Positions 35,018 to 44,660 of a stretch of DNA of 64,000 nucleotides are shown piece after piece. Location: positions 62,001 to 126,000 of the forward strand of contig DASYYH010000026.1 in the NCBI GenBank assembly GCA_035934015.1. Reading direction: 5' to 3'. The translations under genes were made by a program, and so were the position numbers. The notes beneath the pieces were generated by a model. The model searched no databases. It was not told the DNA's origin and saw nothing but the letters and a program-made list of their open reading frames with translations. Origin of the DNA: Candidatus Acidiferrales bacterium. GTDB lineage: Bacteria; Acidobacteriota; Terriglobia; Acidiferrales; UBA7541. The stretch's first letter is position 1, and the number at the start of each line of letters is the position of its first letter.

Positions 35018-35625
35018 CGCTTGCCGCCGGCCGATTTTTTCACCGCAGCGACGGGCCGCAAACGCGCCGCCAGCATTTCCCGTCCGCGAGCAAGGCGCGA
35101 GCGCACCGTGCCAATTGGGCAATCCAAAATCTTCGCCGCGCCTGCGTAGTCGTGTCCCTGAAGATCGCAGACGGTCACAGCCTCACGGTAGTGCAGAGGC
35201 AGGGCAACGATCGCACGGCGCAGCTGTTCCAAAGTTTCAGCGCGGACCAGGCTGTCAGAAAAATTCTCACCCAGCCCATAGGTGAGCGACGCATGATCCG
35301 CGCCCAACTGCGATTCAACGTCATCGGCGAGAGGCAAATACCGTCCTTCTCGTTCCAGAAGCCGCCGAGTATGATTTCGCGCGATGCCAAAGAGGAAAGC
35401 CTGCGGTACGCCTCGCGCGGGATCGAATCTTGCGGCTTCTCGGATCAGGGTCATGAATGCCTCTTGAACGACCTCTTCGGCTGCCTCTGGCTGTCCGGTC
35501 ATGTGCAGCACAAAGCGATAAACAGAGCGCTGATGGCGGTGATAGAAGGAGCGAAATGCCTCCTCATCGCCCGCCGCCAACTGACGCAGCAGATCCTCGT
35601 CTCGGGGTTCAGCCCTGTCCGCCAT
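35014..35625 (-). CDS. ECF-type RNA polymerase sigma factor
   Basis: 203 residues with region 2 (AFRSFYHRHQRSVYRFVLHMTG and AAEEVVQEAFMTLI) and region 4 (IVALPLHYREAVTVCDLQGHDYAGAAKILDCPIGTVRSRLARGREML). The overall pattern is that of SigE/RpoE-like ECF factors. It is first in an operon with its anti-sigma factor and a secreted protein. It probably controls an envelope or stress regulon and its own operon. Confidence 0.93.
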   Translation of the reverse strand: MADRAEPRDEDLLRQLAAGDEEAFRSFYHRHQRSVYRFVLHMTGQPEAAEEVVQEAFMTLIREAARFDPARGVPQAFLFGIARNHTRRLLEREGRYLPLADDVESQLGADHASLTYGLGENFSDSLVRAETLEQLRRAIVALPLHYREAVTVCDLQGHDYAGAAKILDCPIGTVRSRLARGREMLAARLRPVAAVKKSAGGKR

Positions 35626-35916
35626 ATCTGCCTATTGGACGTATCCGCTGCGCCTTACTTATACCATTCACCTTGAGAGAGGCGAAAGTTCCAGGAAAAC
35701 GGTCTCCGCTAAATCTGCAGGCCGGGGGGCCCTTGAGCCCGCGGACGACCATAACCCCAGGTTAAACCCCTGAACCACGCGTGGGTTGCGGCATATAGGG
35801 ATTCTTGACCAAGCTACCCACGCTCTCGTACCTTAGGGACGGACAGAGGCTTTCCGTCCAAAGGCTGCGCTGCCAGCTGGCAATATCCACCAGGAGCGGG
35901 CCGCCCGGAGGCATTC

Positions 35917-37869
35917 GTGCAGGAATTTGATCCGCATGTGCTCAACGAAAAACCGGTCGCTCCTCCGCCCGAATTTCAGCGCCGCGCTCGAATCCGCTCT
36001 CTTGAGGAATACAGAAAACTCTATGAGCGCGCCAAGAACGACCCCGAAGGGTTCTGGAGCGAACAGGCGAAAATGCTGGACTGGTTCGAGGCGCCGAAGA
36101 AAATTTTGGAATGGGATCTACCGCATGCGAAATGGTTCGTGGGAGGGAAGCTCAACGTCTCGTATAACTGCCTGGACCGGCATTTGGCGAAAAACAGCGA
36201 GAAAGTCGCACTGTACTGGGAAGGGGAAGACGGCAAGAAAGTTCGATTGACCTATGGCGAGATGCACGAACACGTCTGCCGGTTTGCGAACGCGCTGCTG
36301 AGCCTGGGTGTGAAGGCGGGCGATTGCGTCGCCGTTTATATGCCCATGATTCCGGAATTGGCGATTACGCTGCTCGCCTGCGCGCGCATCGGAGCGGTTC
36401 ATTCCGTCATTTTTGGGGGATTCAGCGCCACCGCGCTCATCGATCGCATCGGCGATGCGAAATCGAAGATTCTGATTACTGCGGATGGCGGGTATCGGCG
36501 CGGGCACATCGTACCGTTGAAGGAGACGGCGGACAAAGCCGTGGGAAGCTGCCCGACCATCGAAAAAGTGATTGTCGTGAAGCGCACGGACGAGGAGGTT
36601 GCATGGACAAAGGGACGCGATCTCTGGTGGCACGAAATCGAGGAGAAAGCTTCGCCGCATTGCCCCGCGACGCCGTTTGACTCGGAGCAACCGCTCTACA
36701 TTCTTTACACCAGCGGAACGACCGGCAAACCGAAGGGCGTGTTGCACACGACTGCTGGATATTTACTTGGGGCAATGTACACGACGCAGATTGTTTTCGA
36801 TCTGCGCGACGATGATGTGTACTGGTGCACTGCGGATGTCGGGTGGGTCACAGGGCACAGCTACCTGGTTTACGGGCCGCTGGCGAATTGCACGACGTGC
36901 GTGATGTACGAGGGAGCGCCGGATTTTCCGGAGAAGGACCGGTTTTGGAAGATTATCGAGCGCTACAAGGTTTCGATTTTTTACAGTTCTGCGACGGCCG
37001 TGCGGGCGTTTATGGCGTGGGGAAACGACTGGATTACGAAACATGATTTGTCGAGCGTGCGATTGCTCGGCACGGTGGGCGAGCCGATCAATCCGGCGGC
37101 GTGGAAGTGGTATTTCGATGTGATCGGGCAGAAACGCTGCCCCATCGTCGATACATGGTGGCAAACGGAAACGGGCGCGATCATGATTTCGCCGCTGCCG
37201 GGCGCGACGCCGACGAAACCCGGTTCGGCGACGCTGCCGCTTCCGGGAGTAATTACGCGCGTGGTGACGATGCAAGGCGAACCCGTTGGGCCGGGCGAGA
37301 CAGGTTATCTCATCATCGAAAAGCCTTGGCCTTCGATGCTGCGTACAATTTTTGGCGACGATGAACGCTTCAAGCGCGACTACTGGAGCCGCATTCCTGG
37401 CGTTTATTTCACTGGCGACGCGGCGCAATGCGATGCCGACGGCTACATCTGGGTGCTCGGGAGAGTGGACGACGTCATCAAGGTCGCGGGGCATCGCTTG
37501 AGCTCGATGGAAATTGAGAGCGTGCTGGTGAGTCATCCGTCTGTGGCTGAAGCGGCGGTGGTCGCGCGTCCGGATGAAATCAAGGGCGAGGCGATTGTGT
37601 GTTTTGTCACGCTGCGGTCGGGCTACACTCACTCTGCGGCGTTGCGCAGCGCTCTGATCGAGCATGTGGCCGCAGCCATTGGCTCGATTGCGCGGCCGTC
37701 GGAAGTTCGTTTCGCCGATGTGCTGCCGAAGACGCGCAGCGGGAAGATCATGCGCCGCTTGCTGCGTGAACTGGCAGAGAAGGGCGGCGTCTCCGGGGAC
37801 GTGACGACGCTCGAAGATATGAGCGTCATTCAAGAACTCGCCAGCGCGAAAGCCCTCGACGAGGAATAG
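35917..37869 (+). CDS. acsA: Acetyl-CoA synthetase
   Basis: 650 residues, the normal length. It has an N-terminal ACAS domain, AMP-binding motif [50 protein letters not shown], and the C-terminal [10 protein letters not shown] with the regulatory acetylation lysine at about 610. It activates acetate to acetyl-CoA via acetyl-AMP. The start is GTG at 35917 with GGAGG about 7 bases upstream. Divergent from the sigma operon across 291 bases. The AcuABC/Pat partners are not nearby. Confidence 0.96.
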   Translation: MQEFDPHVLNEKPVAPPPEFQRRARIRSLEEYRKLYERAKNDPEGFWSEQAKMLDWFEAPKKILEWDLPHAKWFVGGKLNVSYNCLDRHLAKNSEKVALYWEGEDGKKVRLTYGEMHEHVCRFANALLSLGVKAGDCVAVYMPMIPELAITLLACARIGAVHSVIFGGFSATALIDRIGDAKSKILITADGGYRRGHIVPLKETADKAVGSCPTIEKVIVVKRTDEEVAWTKGRDLWWHEIEEKASPHCPATPFDSEQPLYILYTSGTTGKPKGVLHTTAGYLLGAMYTTQIVFDLRDDDVYWCTADVGWVTGHSYLVYGPLANCTTCVMYEGAPDFPEKDRFWKIIERYKVSIFYSSATAVRAFMAWGNDWITKHDLSSVRLLGTVGEPINPAAWKWYFDVIGQKRCPIVDTWWQTETGAIMISPLPGATPTKPGSATLPLPGVITRVVTMQGEPVGPGETGYLIIEKPWPSMLRTIFGDDERFKRDYWSRIPGVYFTGDAAQCDADGYIWVLGRVDDVIKVAGHRLSSMEIESVLVSHPSVAEAAVVARPDEIKGEAIVCFVTLRSGYTHSAALRSALIEHVAAAIGSIARPSEVRFADVLPKTRSGKIMRRLLRELAEKGGVSGDVTTLEDMSVIQELASAKALDEE

Positions 37870-38107
37870 ATTTCGCACGGCTGCACGGTCTGCGATTCGA
37901 GAGGCAAGCGCCTTCCGCTCGCAACGCACGTTTGGGATTTCCGAGAAATTTGGCTATTGATCCTGGCCTCTTTATGTGTAGACTAACTGTATGAACGCAC
38001 TTACACAGGTTAGAAGATTCGCGTCGATTATTCGTAAATTCTCTTTCGTTCATTACAGACGTGAATCGGTGCGCGGACGTATTTCCCCGAAGCTGCTCTG
38101 GAGACCA

Positions 38108-39493
38108 ATGATCGCTTCGGCACTATTCTTTCTGGGCCTGGCAGGAGCGGCTGCAGCAGCACAGACCAATCGGCCCGCGAACCCGGTGCCTGCAGCGGCA
38201 GGCGGCATGTCGGTTGGACTTGGCGATGCCGTTGTGCCACTCAACGGGCCGTGGAAATTTCACGTCGGCGATGATATGCGCTGGGCACAGGCTGGCTACG
38301 ACGACTCCTCGTGGGAAACAGTGGATCTGACGCCTCCGACCGGCGCGCATGATTCAGATGTGGGGCTGACTGGCTATGTTCCGGGATGGGGTGCGCGGGG
38401 GCATAGCGGCTACTCCGGCTACGCATGGTATCGGCTGCGCGTTTCCGCTAGCGCACCGGCGGGAGAGAGCCTCGCGATTTGCGGCCCATTTTATGTTGAT
38501 TATGCTTATCAAATCTTCGTCAACGGCAGGTTGCTCGGTGGCGTAGGCGATTTTTCAAGACAACCTCCCACGGCGTACAACATACATCTGCCCAAGATCT
38601 ATCCATTGGCACAAACATTCGGTTCCACGCCTTCCGGCAGCGGAAATTCCGTGCTCATAGCGGTTCGCGCGTGGATGGGCCCTTGGGCGCTGGGGGCGAC
38701 CGACGCCGGAGGAATCCATATCGCGCCCGCGCTTGGTACGACGGCAGGCGCGGAATCTCTTTATCATATCCAGTGGTCGCAGGTGATCAAGGGCTATATC
38801 GTCGATGCCAGCGAAGGGCTTTTCTTTTTGTTGCTTGCCGCTATGGCTTGCATGTTGATCCCGTTTGATCGCAGCAATCCTGCCTACCGCTGGCTGGCGG
38901 CTGCATTGATTTCGATCGCTTTCGCGCGCGCGAATCAGGCCGTTTTCTTTTGGTGGCAATTCGAGAGCGTTCAAGGATTTGAGCTGGCGACAATTGTGCT
39001 TTTTGTTCCGCTGAGCCTGGGGGCGTGGACAATGGCTTGGTGCAGTTGGCTGCGCTTGCATGAATGCGCGTGGATGCCCAAAGTGGTCGGCATCATTACG
39101 GTCCTTTATATTGTTATGGAATCGTTGCGGCGCTCCTGGTTTTACGGTGATTTCCCGCACTGGGTCAATGCTCTCACAGGCCTCGGAATTACTTTGATTC
39201 GGTTGCTGTTTGCGCTTCTCACGTGCTGGATCATTTTCCGCGGGCTGACACAGAAGAACCGCGAGAAATGGCTGACGCTGGCGTCCATCGTGCTGATTTC
39301 GATCGGCCTCTTCGCGTCAGAACTGTCCCTGCTGCACATTCCCGGAATTTGGTTTCCGTTCGGTGTCGGCGTCTCCCGAACGCAATATGCCTATGCGGGG
39401 TTCGACGCCGTTTTCTTCGCGCTGCTGCTCCAGCGGCTGTTTTCTTTTGCGCGGGAACGAAGCATGTTGACACTTGCGCCCACGGAGCGGTAA
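38108..39493 (+). CDS. Sensor-like membrane protein: jelly-roll domain plus seven helices, no output domain
   Basis: About 461 residues. After a signal peptide (MIASALFFLGLAGAAAAAQ) comes a domain of about 200 residues with PLNGPWKFHVGDD and YAWYRLRV, resembling the sugar-binding jelly roll of GH2 enzymes (also used by 7TM-DISM receptors). Seven or so membrane helices follow. Proteins of this kind usually continue into a PP2C, kinase or cyclase domain; here the protein stops 15-20 residues after the last helix. The start could also be 37991. ATG at 38108 is chosen for its signal peptide and GGAG, though the spacing is short. Ligand unknown. Confidence 0.7.
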   Translation: MIASALFFLGLAGAAAAAQTNRPANPVPAAAGGMSVGLGDAVVPLNGPWKFHVGDDMRWAQAGYDDSSWETVDLTPPTGAHDSDVGLTGYVPGWGARGHSGYSGYAWYRLRVSASAPAGESLAICGPFYVDYAYQIFVNGRLLGGVGDFSRQPPTAYNIHLPKIYPLAQTFGSTPSGSGNSVLIAVRAWMGPWALGATDAGGIHIAPALGTTAGAESLYHIQWSQVIKGYIVDASEGLFFLLLAAMACMLIPFDRSNPAYRWLAAALISIAFARANQAVFFWWQFESVQGFELATIVLFVPLSLGAWTMAWCSWLRLHECAWMPKVVGIITVLYIVMESLRRSWFYGDFPHWVNALTGLGITLIRLLFALLTCWIIFRGLTQKNREKWLTLASIVLISIGLFASELSLLHIPGIWFPFGVGVSRTQYAYAGFDAVFFALLLQRLFSFARERSMLTLAPTER

Positions 39494-39533
39494 GAAACGC
39501 TCTCGGGGAGGCGCGTGCAGCTCGCGCCGGAGC

Positions 39534-40160
39534 ATGAGAAAGCGCGAAGAAGCCAAAAAGCCAGCGACCAAGGATTTTCAATTCATCGCGGGGAATCTGG
39601 CGCTCGACTTTGTGAACACGGTTGCAGACAGGTTAGGCACTCCGCGCGATTATTTCGTATCCGTGGGCGAATTCAATCGTTGGGCGTCCATGCGCGGGCT
39701 CTTGAAAGACGATGAATCCCTGCCATTGACTGCGCAGCAGTTCCAGACAATTCACGGAATACGCGAGGATCTCTATCACCTTTTTTGTTCGCTTACTGGC
39801 GGTGCGCGTCCCGCGGAGCGCCTGCTTCAAAGGCTGAACGTCAGGTTCAGCAAGGTTGTGAAGAAACGACGGCTGGTGGTCGCCGGACGCGAGGTTAGCT
39901 GGCAGTGGGATATGAAGAAGAGCGATCCGGACCGCGCGTTAGGGCCGATTCTCCTCAGCGCGACGGAGCTATTGACTTCGGGATTGTGGCGCAAGATTCG
40001 CCAATGTGACGACGTTCACTGCGGATGGCTTTTTGTCGATCGTTCGCGCGCGGGACGCAGGCGCTGGTGCAGCATGGCAGACTGCGGCAACCGAGCGAAA
40101 GTGCACAGATTTTATCGTAAGAGGTCGAGCAGGCGTCCGGAACAGCGCGCGAGAGCTTAA
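39534..40160 (+). CDS. ABATE/CGNR zinc-finger protein, putative stress-type regulator
   Basis: 208 residues from ATG at 39534. The N-terminal ABATE domain (FIAGNLALDFVNTVADR) is followed by a C-terminal CGNR zinc finger, CDDVHCGWLFVDRSRAGRRRWCSMADCGNRAKVHRFYRK, here cited by its four cysteines and the CGNR box. Such proteins are thought to be DNA-binding regulators; targets are unknown. It lies 40 bases after the sensor-like membrane protein and overlaps the convergent beta-glucosidase gene by 4 bases. Confidence 0.85.
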   Translation: MRKREEAKKPATKDFQFIAGNLALDFVNTVADRLGTPRDYFVSVGEFNRWASMRGLLKDDESLPLTAQQFQTIHGIREDLYHLFCSLTGGARPAERLLQRLNVRFSKVVKKRRLVVAGREVSWQWDMKKSDPDRALGPILLSATELLTSGLWRKIRQCDDVHCGWLFVDRSRAGRRRWCSMADCGNRAKVHRFYRKRSSRRPEQRARA

Positions 40161-41746
40161 GTTGCTTCCGGCGCGGCGAGGAGAGCGCCGCGGGAAGCAA
40201 TCACGCGAGCGTACCACCGGGCGGAGTCCTTCAAAATCCGTTTCTGAGTCGGATAGTCCACGAAGGTCAAGCCAAAACGCTGCGTGTAACCTTCCTGCCA
40301 TTCGAAATTATCGAGCAGCGACCAATGCAAATAGCCGAGCAGAGGAACGCCGTCGCGCGCGGCGCGCGCGAGTTGCTGCAAGTAGCGCGCGGTGAAATCG
40401 ATTCTCTGGGGATCGTGAACTTTTCCATCGAGCGAAATCCAGTCGCGCGTCGCGCAGCCGTTTTCCGTAATAAAGATAGGGGTCTTGTAACGTTCGTAAA
40501 GCCATTTGGGCGCCCAATACATCGCATCGGGCGTCACTTGCCAGCCGAACGCTGTTAGCGGGAACCCTGCAGGAAAGGGAACTGCTTCCGCTGTGCCGTT
40601 CGTTGCGGCGCGGATTAGCCAGCCGCCATAGATATTGGCGCCGAGAAAATCCAGCGGCTGGCGAATCGTTTCCATGTCGCCGGCTCTGATTTCCGGTGCA
40701 TCAGCAGCGAGCGCGCGGAGCGCGTACTCGGGGTACTTGCCGAGAAAAACAGGATCGAACCACCAGGCATTTTCGCGCCACCAATGCGCGCCTGAAAAAT
40801 GGTCGAGCGGGCTCGCAAAAGTGGAGGCACGCGCAGCGTCCACATCCGGCGCAGTTTCGCTTTCGGGAAGAGAGGGAGAAACGTCGTTGAGATAACCGAC
40901 CTGAACAGGTCGCTTCGAATTCGCGCGAATGGCCTGGACAGCGCGGCCTTGCGCTAGAAATGTAATGTGCGTGGCACGCATGTATTCGCGGCGCGGCAAT
41001 TTCTCGCCGGGAGCTTGCACGCCAGTGACATACGCGCCGCCAATAAACGAGCGCGGCTCGTTGATCGTCAGCCAATAGGTGGCGCGATCGGAAAGTGCGC
41101 GGGTTACAGTGGCGGCATAGTCGCCGAACCACTCTGGCATGTCGCGATGCAGCCAGCCGCCGCGGCGATGCAGAGCCAGAGGCGTATCCCAGTGGAATAG
41201 AGTGACAATCGGCTGGATGTTCGCGGCGAGGAGGGCATCGACCAGACGACTATAGAAATCGAGGCCCTTCGGGTTGGGCTGGCCAGTGCCCTCGGGGAAA
41301 ATGCGCGGCCAGGAAACGCTGAAACGAAATGCGGTTAGCCCCATTTCGCGCATGTGGCCGACATCTTCGGCGTAGCGATGATAGAAATCGCAGGCGAGAT
41401 CGCCGGTCTGGTTATCGCGAATCTTCCCGGGCGTATGCGAAAAGACGTCCCAGACGGAGACGCCCTTGCCATCTTCGTGCGGTGCGCCTTCGGTTTGATA
41501 TGCGGACATGGCCGCGCCCCAAAGGAAGTTTTCGCCGAATGGCGAGGTTGCAGCGCTTGCCGAAGATTGTGGGGAAGAGACGAGGGCCGCCGACGTTTGT
41601 CGGCTTTTCGTCGCCGCGGAGCTTTCGGGAATGTTGATGCAGGAACCAGCGAGCGCGAACGCACTGCCTACAGATGCAGACATAAATTCCCGGCGCGTCA
41701 GATTTCGTCGCGTGGCGGAATCGCGTTGTGTCTGGTCTAATTTCAT
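40157..41746 (-). CDS. Exported GH1 beta-glucosidase
   Basis: 529 residues. It has a twin-arginine signal (NLTRREFM) and ALAGSC at about residue 36, a possible but non-ideal lipobox. The (beta/alpha)8 barrel starts at FLWGAAMSAYQTEG. The acid/base Glu is E230 in TINEP and the nucleophile is E428 in ITENG. It hydrolyses beta-glucosides or related glycosides, and unusually for GH1 it is predicted to be exported folded through the Tat system. The SDR gene lies 13 bases upstream on the same strand. Confidence 0.92.
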   Translation of the reverse strand: MKLDQTQRDSATRRNLTRREFMSASVGSAFALAGSCINIPESSAATKSRQTSAALVSSPQSSASAATSPFGENFLWGAAMSAYQTEGAPHEDGKGVSVWDVFSHTPGKIRDNQTGDLACDFYHRYAEDVGHMREMGLTAFRFSVSWPRIFPEGTGQPNPKGLDFYSRLVDALLAANIQPIVTLFHWDTPLALHRRGGWLHRDMPEWFGDYAATVTRALSDRATYWLTINEPRSFIGGAYVTGVQAPGEKLPRREYMRATHITFLAQGRAVQAIRANSKRPVQVGYLNDVSPSLPESETAPDVDAARASTFASPLDHFSGAHWWRENAWWFDPVFLGKYPEYALRALAADAPEIRAGDMETIRQPLDFLGANIYGGWLIRAATNGTAEAVPFPAGFPLTAFGWQVTPDAMYWAPKWLYERYKTPIFITENGCATRDWISLDGKVHDPQRIDFTARYLQQLARAARDGVPLLGYLHWSLLDNFEWQEGYTQRFGLTFVDYPTQKRILKDSARWYARVIASRGALLAAPEAT

Positions 41747-41759
41747 GAACGCGGCAGAC

Positions 41760-42569
41760 TCATTTTTTTGGTTCGAACATTCCGGCAGCCACGCGCGCGA
41801 CCATGCGGCGCGGTGCGAGACGCTGGCCTTCGACGCTCAGATTGTTCTTGAGACCGGAGATCACGCTGCTCTTGCCAGCGGCAAGGGCGCGCAATCCGAC
41901 GCGGGCCACTTTCTCCGCCGTTTCCGCGCCGCGAAACGTGTTTTCCGGCTGGCCAGCGACTTCGCGAAATTCGGTGGTGGTCGAACCGGGGCACAGGGCG
42001 CAGACATGCACGCCGTAGCGGCGAGCTTCCTCCGCGATGCCTTCGGCAAAGCGAAGGTCAAAGGCCTTCGTCGCGGCGTAAGTCGAAATGTAAGGCACGG
42101 CCTGAAAACCTGCGACAGAGGCCAAAATTAAAATGTCGCCATGGCGGCGCGCAACCATGTCAGGAAGATAGAGGTGCGTCAGATGCACAACCGCAGCGCA
42201 GTTGACCTGCACCATATCCAACTGCCTGCGAATATCTGTTTCGTGAAACCGGCCGTAATCGCCGAACCCGGCGTTGTTGACCAGCAACTCGATTTCGATT
42301 TTCTTCGACTGCGTGAATGCGCGGATCTGGCCGGGCGCCGTGGGATCGGTCAGGTCTGCGACGAAGATTTCGACGCTGATGTCGTGATCATGGCGCAATT
42401 TTGCGGCAAGTTTTTCAAGGCGATCCTTGCGCCGCGCGGTCAGGACCAAGTGTGCACCGCCTGAGGCAAGCTGTTCGGCCAGCGCCTGACCGATTCCAGC
42501 GCTGGCACCCGTAATGAGCGCCCATTTGCCCGCCCAGCGATTTGGAGCGTTATTTTTTCCGCTGGCCAT
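41760..42569 (-). CDS. Short-chain dehydrogenase, DltE/YqjQ-like
   Basis: 269 residues. Classical SDR motifs are all present: TGASAGIG, NNAGFG, the catalytic Ser in ILASVAG, and YAATK. The C-terminal region (FEPKK) is that of the 'SDR family NAD(P)-dependent oxidoreductase' close to DltE. Substrate unknown. Start ATG 42569 has GGGGG upstream. It may share a transcript with the downstream beta-glucosidase. Confidence 0.88.
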   Translation of the reverse strand: MASGKNNAPNRWAGKWALITGASAGIGQALAEQLASGGAHLVLTARRKDRLEKLAAKLRHDHDISVEIFVADLTDPTAPGQIRAFTQSKKIEIELLVNNAGFGDYGRFHETDIRRQLDMVQVNCAAVVHLTHLYLPDMVARRHGDILILASVAGFQAVPYISTYAATKAFDLRFAEGIAEEARRYGVHVCALCPGSTTTEFREVAGQPENTFRGAETAEKVARVGLRALAAGKSSVISGLKNNLSVEGQRLAPRRMVARVAAGMFEPKK

Positions 42570-42712
42570 GATTACCCCCTGTCCGAATGGCTTTTTGCAA
42601 AAGGCATGGAACCATAATCGAGGCGTCCCTGAACAGGAATAAGTTAGGGGTGTACTGAAAAGGCAGGCGATTTGGTGGTCGTGAGACTACAGGAGGGTTG
42701 TATTGCGGGGGA

Positions 42713-42961
42713 TTATGCGCCGCGGGCGTTTCCGCGAGTCAGAACGAAGTCACGCAAACGCGCGCCCTGCTCCTTCATGCGGTCCAAGAGCTGCCGCGCC
42801 CACACAAATTCGGCGGCGAGGATGCCCAACCCAAGCAGAATCACCAGCCAGCCCGGCCCGGGGCCAATGAGCAAAACGATGCCGACACCAAGGAGCGTGA
42901 ATCCAAAGAGGATTTTTAGGAACCGCTTTGCTTGTTGAAGTGTCCTGAAAATCAGCGGCAT
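42713..42961 (-). CDS. PGPGW-family small membrane protein
   Basis: 82 residues with two close hydrophobic segments joined by the hallmark GPGPGW turn (IVLLIGPGPGWLVILLGLGILAAEF), flanked by basic amphipathic helices. This is the PGPGW family of putative transmembrane proteins; the role is unknown. It stands alone in a 650-base gap between the SDR and the adenosine-specific-kinase family gene. Confidence 0.85.
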   Translation of the reverse strand: MPLIFRTLQQAKRFLKILFGFTLLGVGIVLLIGPGPGWLVILLGLGILAAEFVWARQLLDRMKEQGARLRDFVLTRGNARGA

Positions 42962-43229
42962 TGGGCGCGACCCGTTCGTTCTTGCATTTGCTTCTTTCGC
43001 TGTCCGCCTCCTCCTCTAACCACCCGCTGCAGGGGAGGAGTCTCTAGAAATTACAGGGCAATGATTGGATGCTGAATCTTCCCCATTCGATGCGAGCACG
43101 CCGTTCGCCAATTTCGAGCATCCTTGCCTTCTGCAACTCCCATGCTGATAATGGGTTCCATCCTGCGCTGGGCGACCGAGGGAAATTTGTTGCCCGGAAC
43201 CGGAAAGAACTTACCTATCGAGGTCAAGA

Positions 43230-43712
43230 ATGGAGATCGTTGCGGTACGGTTGGAAATGCCCGTGGGAGCCAACGTTATTCTCGGACAGGCTCATTTTAT
43301 CAAGACGGCCGAGGATCTCTTCGAGGCTGTGGTGAACACGGTCCCCGGAGCGAAATTTGCGATTGCCTTTAACGAGGCGTCCGGACCTTGCCTGATACGC
43401 GTGGAAGCGAACGACGAGGAGCTTCGCCGAGCCGCTATCGCGAATGCTCAGTCCATTGGTGCGGGGCATCTCTTTGTGCTACTGCTGCGCGATGCCTATC
43501 CGATTAACTTGCTTGGCCGCATCAAGGATTGCTTTGAGGTTTGCTGCATTTATTGCGCTACGGCGAATCCTATCGAGGCGATCGTTGCGGAGACGGAGCA
43601 GGGACGCGCAATTTTGGGGGTTGTGGACGGGAACTCTCCGAAGGGAGTCGAAGGACCAGCGGAAGCAAAGGCACGGCATGAGTTTGTCCGAAAGATCGGC
43701 TATAAGCGCTGA
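43230..43712 (+). CDS. Adenosine-specific-kinase family protein
   Basis: 160 residues matching the small archaeal/bacterial family typified by Pyrobaculum PAE2307 (PF04008). Diagnostic strings are NVILGQAHFIKTAEDLFEA, KFAIAFNEASGP, GAGHLFVLLLRDAYP and the C-terminal ETEQGRAILGVVDG. The family has been proposed to bind or phosphorylate adenosine, but physiological proof is thin. ATG at 43230 has GAGG about 7 bases upstream. It sits alone before tRNA-Ser. Confidence 0.85.
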   Translation: MEIVAVRLEMPVGANVILGQAHFIKTAEDLFEAVVNTVPGAKFAIAFNEASGPCLIRVEANDEELRRAAIANAQSIGAGHLFVLLLRDAYPINLLGRIKDCFEVCCIYCATANPIEAIVAETEQGRAILGVVDGNSPKGVEGPAEAKARHEFVRKIGYKR

Positions 43713-43808
43713 CTTGGCTGAGAGAATTGCGCGTTTGAGGTGGCGGCTGGCGGCGTGTCGTTGCTGCAAGTGAGAGCGTCTGGTAATCTTTTCATACGCT
43801 GTTGGCGC

Positions 43809-43901
43809 GGAGAGGTGTCTGAGCGGTTGAAAGAGCCCGCCTCGAAAGCGGGTAGCCTGGCAAAACCGGGCTCGTGGGTTCAAATCCCACCCTCTCCGCC
43901 A
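43809..43901 (+). tRNA. tRNA-Ser (anticodon CGA)
   Basis: Acceptor GGAGAGG/CCTCTCC, anticodon stem CCCGC/GCGGG with loop CTCGAAA (anticodon CGA), and a long variable arm (GCCTGGCAAAACCGGGC). The T loop is TTCAAAT, and CCA is encoded. It reads UCG. Confidence 0.95.
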
Positions 43902-44057
43902 TGTTCTTGGTGATTCCTCTCTGAACCTGCAGGGTTGAGCGGCTACAGCAGCCTGGGCATTCGACATCTTGATGGCCGCTGCGCGCGATGCGCTTTCAAA
44001 TCCCCCTATTTCCGCCTTTGCGTATAGGTTGCTCTCGATGGAAATTCGAGCTTGTGG

Positions 44058-44537
44058 CTAGCGACGGAGGGCGAAGAAGTCTTGCATCAGGGCGATGGCC
44101 TCTTCGGCGCGGATGCCGGAAGCAACTTCGACTTTGTGATTGACCTTCGGATGGTCGAGGACCGCGAAACAGGAGCGCACGGCGCCGCCCTTGGGGTCTT
44201 CGGCTCCGTAGACTAGCCGAGCGACGCGCGCCTGCAGCATTGCACCGGCACACATAGCGCAAGGTTCGATCGTGACATAGAGAGTCGTGCCGAGGAGGCG
44301 GTAGTTGCCAAGCACTGCTGCCGCCGCGCGGAGGGCAACTATTTCCGCGTGCGCCGTTGGGTCACAATCTCTGATTGTGCGATTTGCTGCGCGAGCCATG
44401 ATGCGCTCACCCAGCGTGATTACGCATCCAATGGGAACTTCTCCTGCTTGCTGCGCCGCACGAGCTTCGGCAAGGGCCATTTCCATATACTCCACATCCC
44501 TTGTGGCTAAGGACGCAGCATTTCTTTCCTGAGTCAT
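44058..44537 (-). CDS. tadA: tRNA-specific adenosine deaminase TadA
   Basis: 159 residues of the cytidine-deaminase fold. The zinc site is H63-A-E65 (DPTAHAEIVALR) with C93 and C96 (PCAMCAGAM). The C-terminal region has GAEDPKGGA, typical of TadA. It makes inosine at position 34 of tRNA-Arg(ACG). ATG at 44537 was taken over a TTG two codons earlier. It is divergent from galT. Confidence 0.94.
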   Translation of the reverse strand: MTQERNAASLATRDVEYMEMALAEARAAQQAGEVPIGCVITLGERIMARAANRTIRDCDPTAHAEIVALRAAAAVLGNYRLLGTTLYVTIEPCAMCAGAMLQARVARLVYGAEDPKGGAVRSCFAVLDHPKVNHKVEVASGIRAEEAIALMQDFFALRR

Positions 44538-44578
44538 ATTCAAATTAGAGTATCACGCCAACTTGTTTGTATGTCGGC

Positions 44579-44607
44579 TTGCTCGAATGCGCCTGGTAAG
44601 GTATAAA
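44579..44607 (+). promoter_or_regulatory. Candidate promoter of galT
   Basis: TTGCTC at 44579-44584, a 17-base spacer, then TATAAA at 44602-44607. Transcription would start near 44614, about 47 bases before the galT ATG. Confidence 0.5.
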
Positions 44608-44660
44608 AATTCGGCTGCTTTATTCAGCAGGATTGCCTCGCAGGTTTAGAACAAGGCGCG

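Noticed and set aside
36763-37929. 388-residue minus-strand frame across acsA
   Set aside because: Arg/His-rich antisense frame produced by high G+C third positions; acsA is unambiguous on the other strand.
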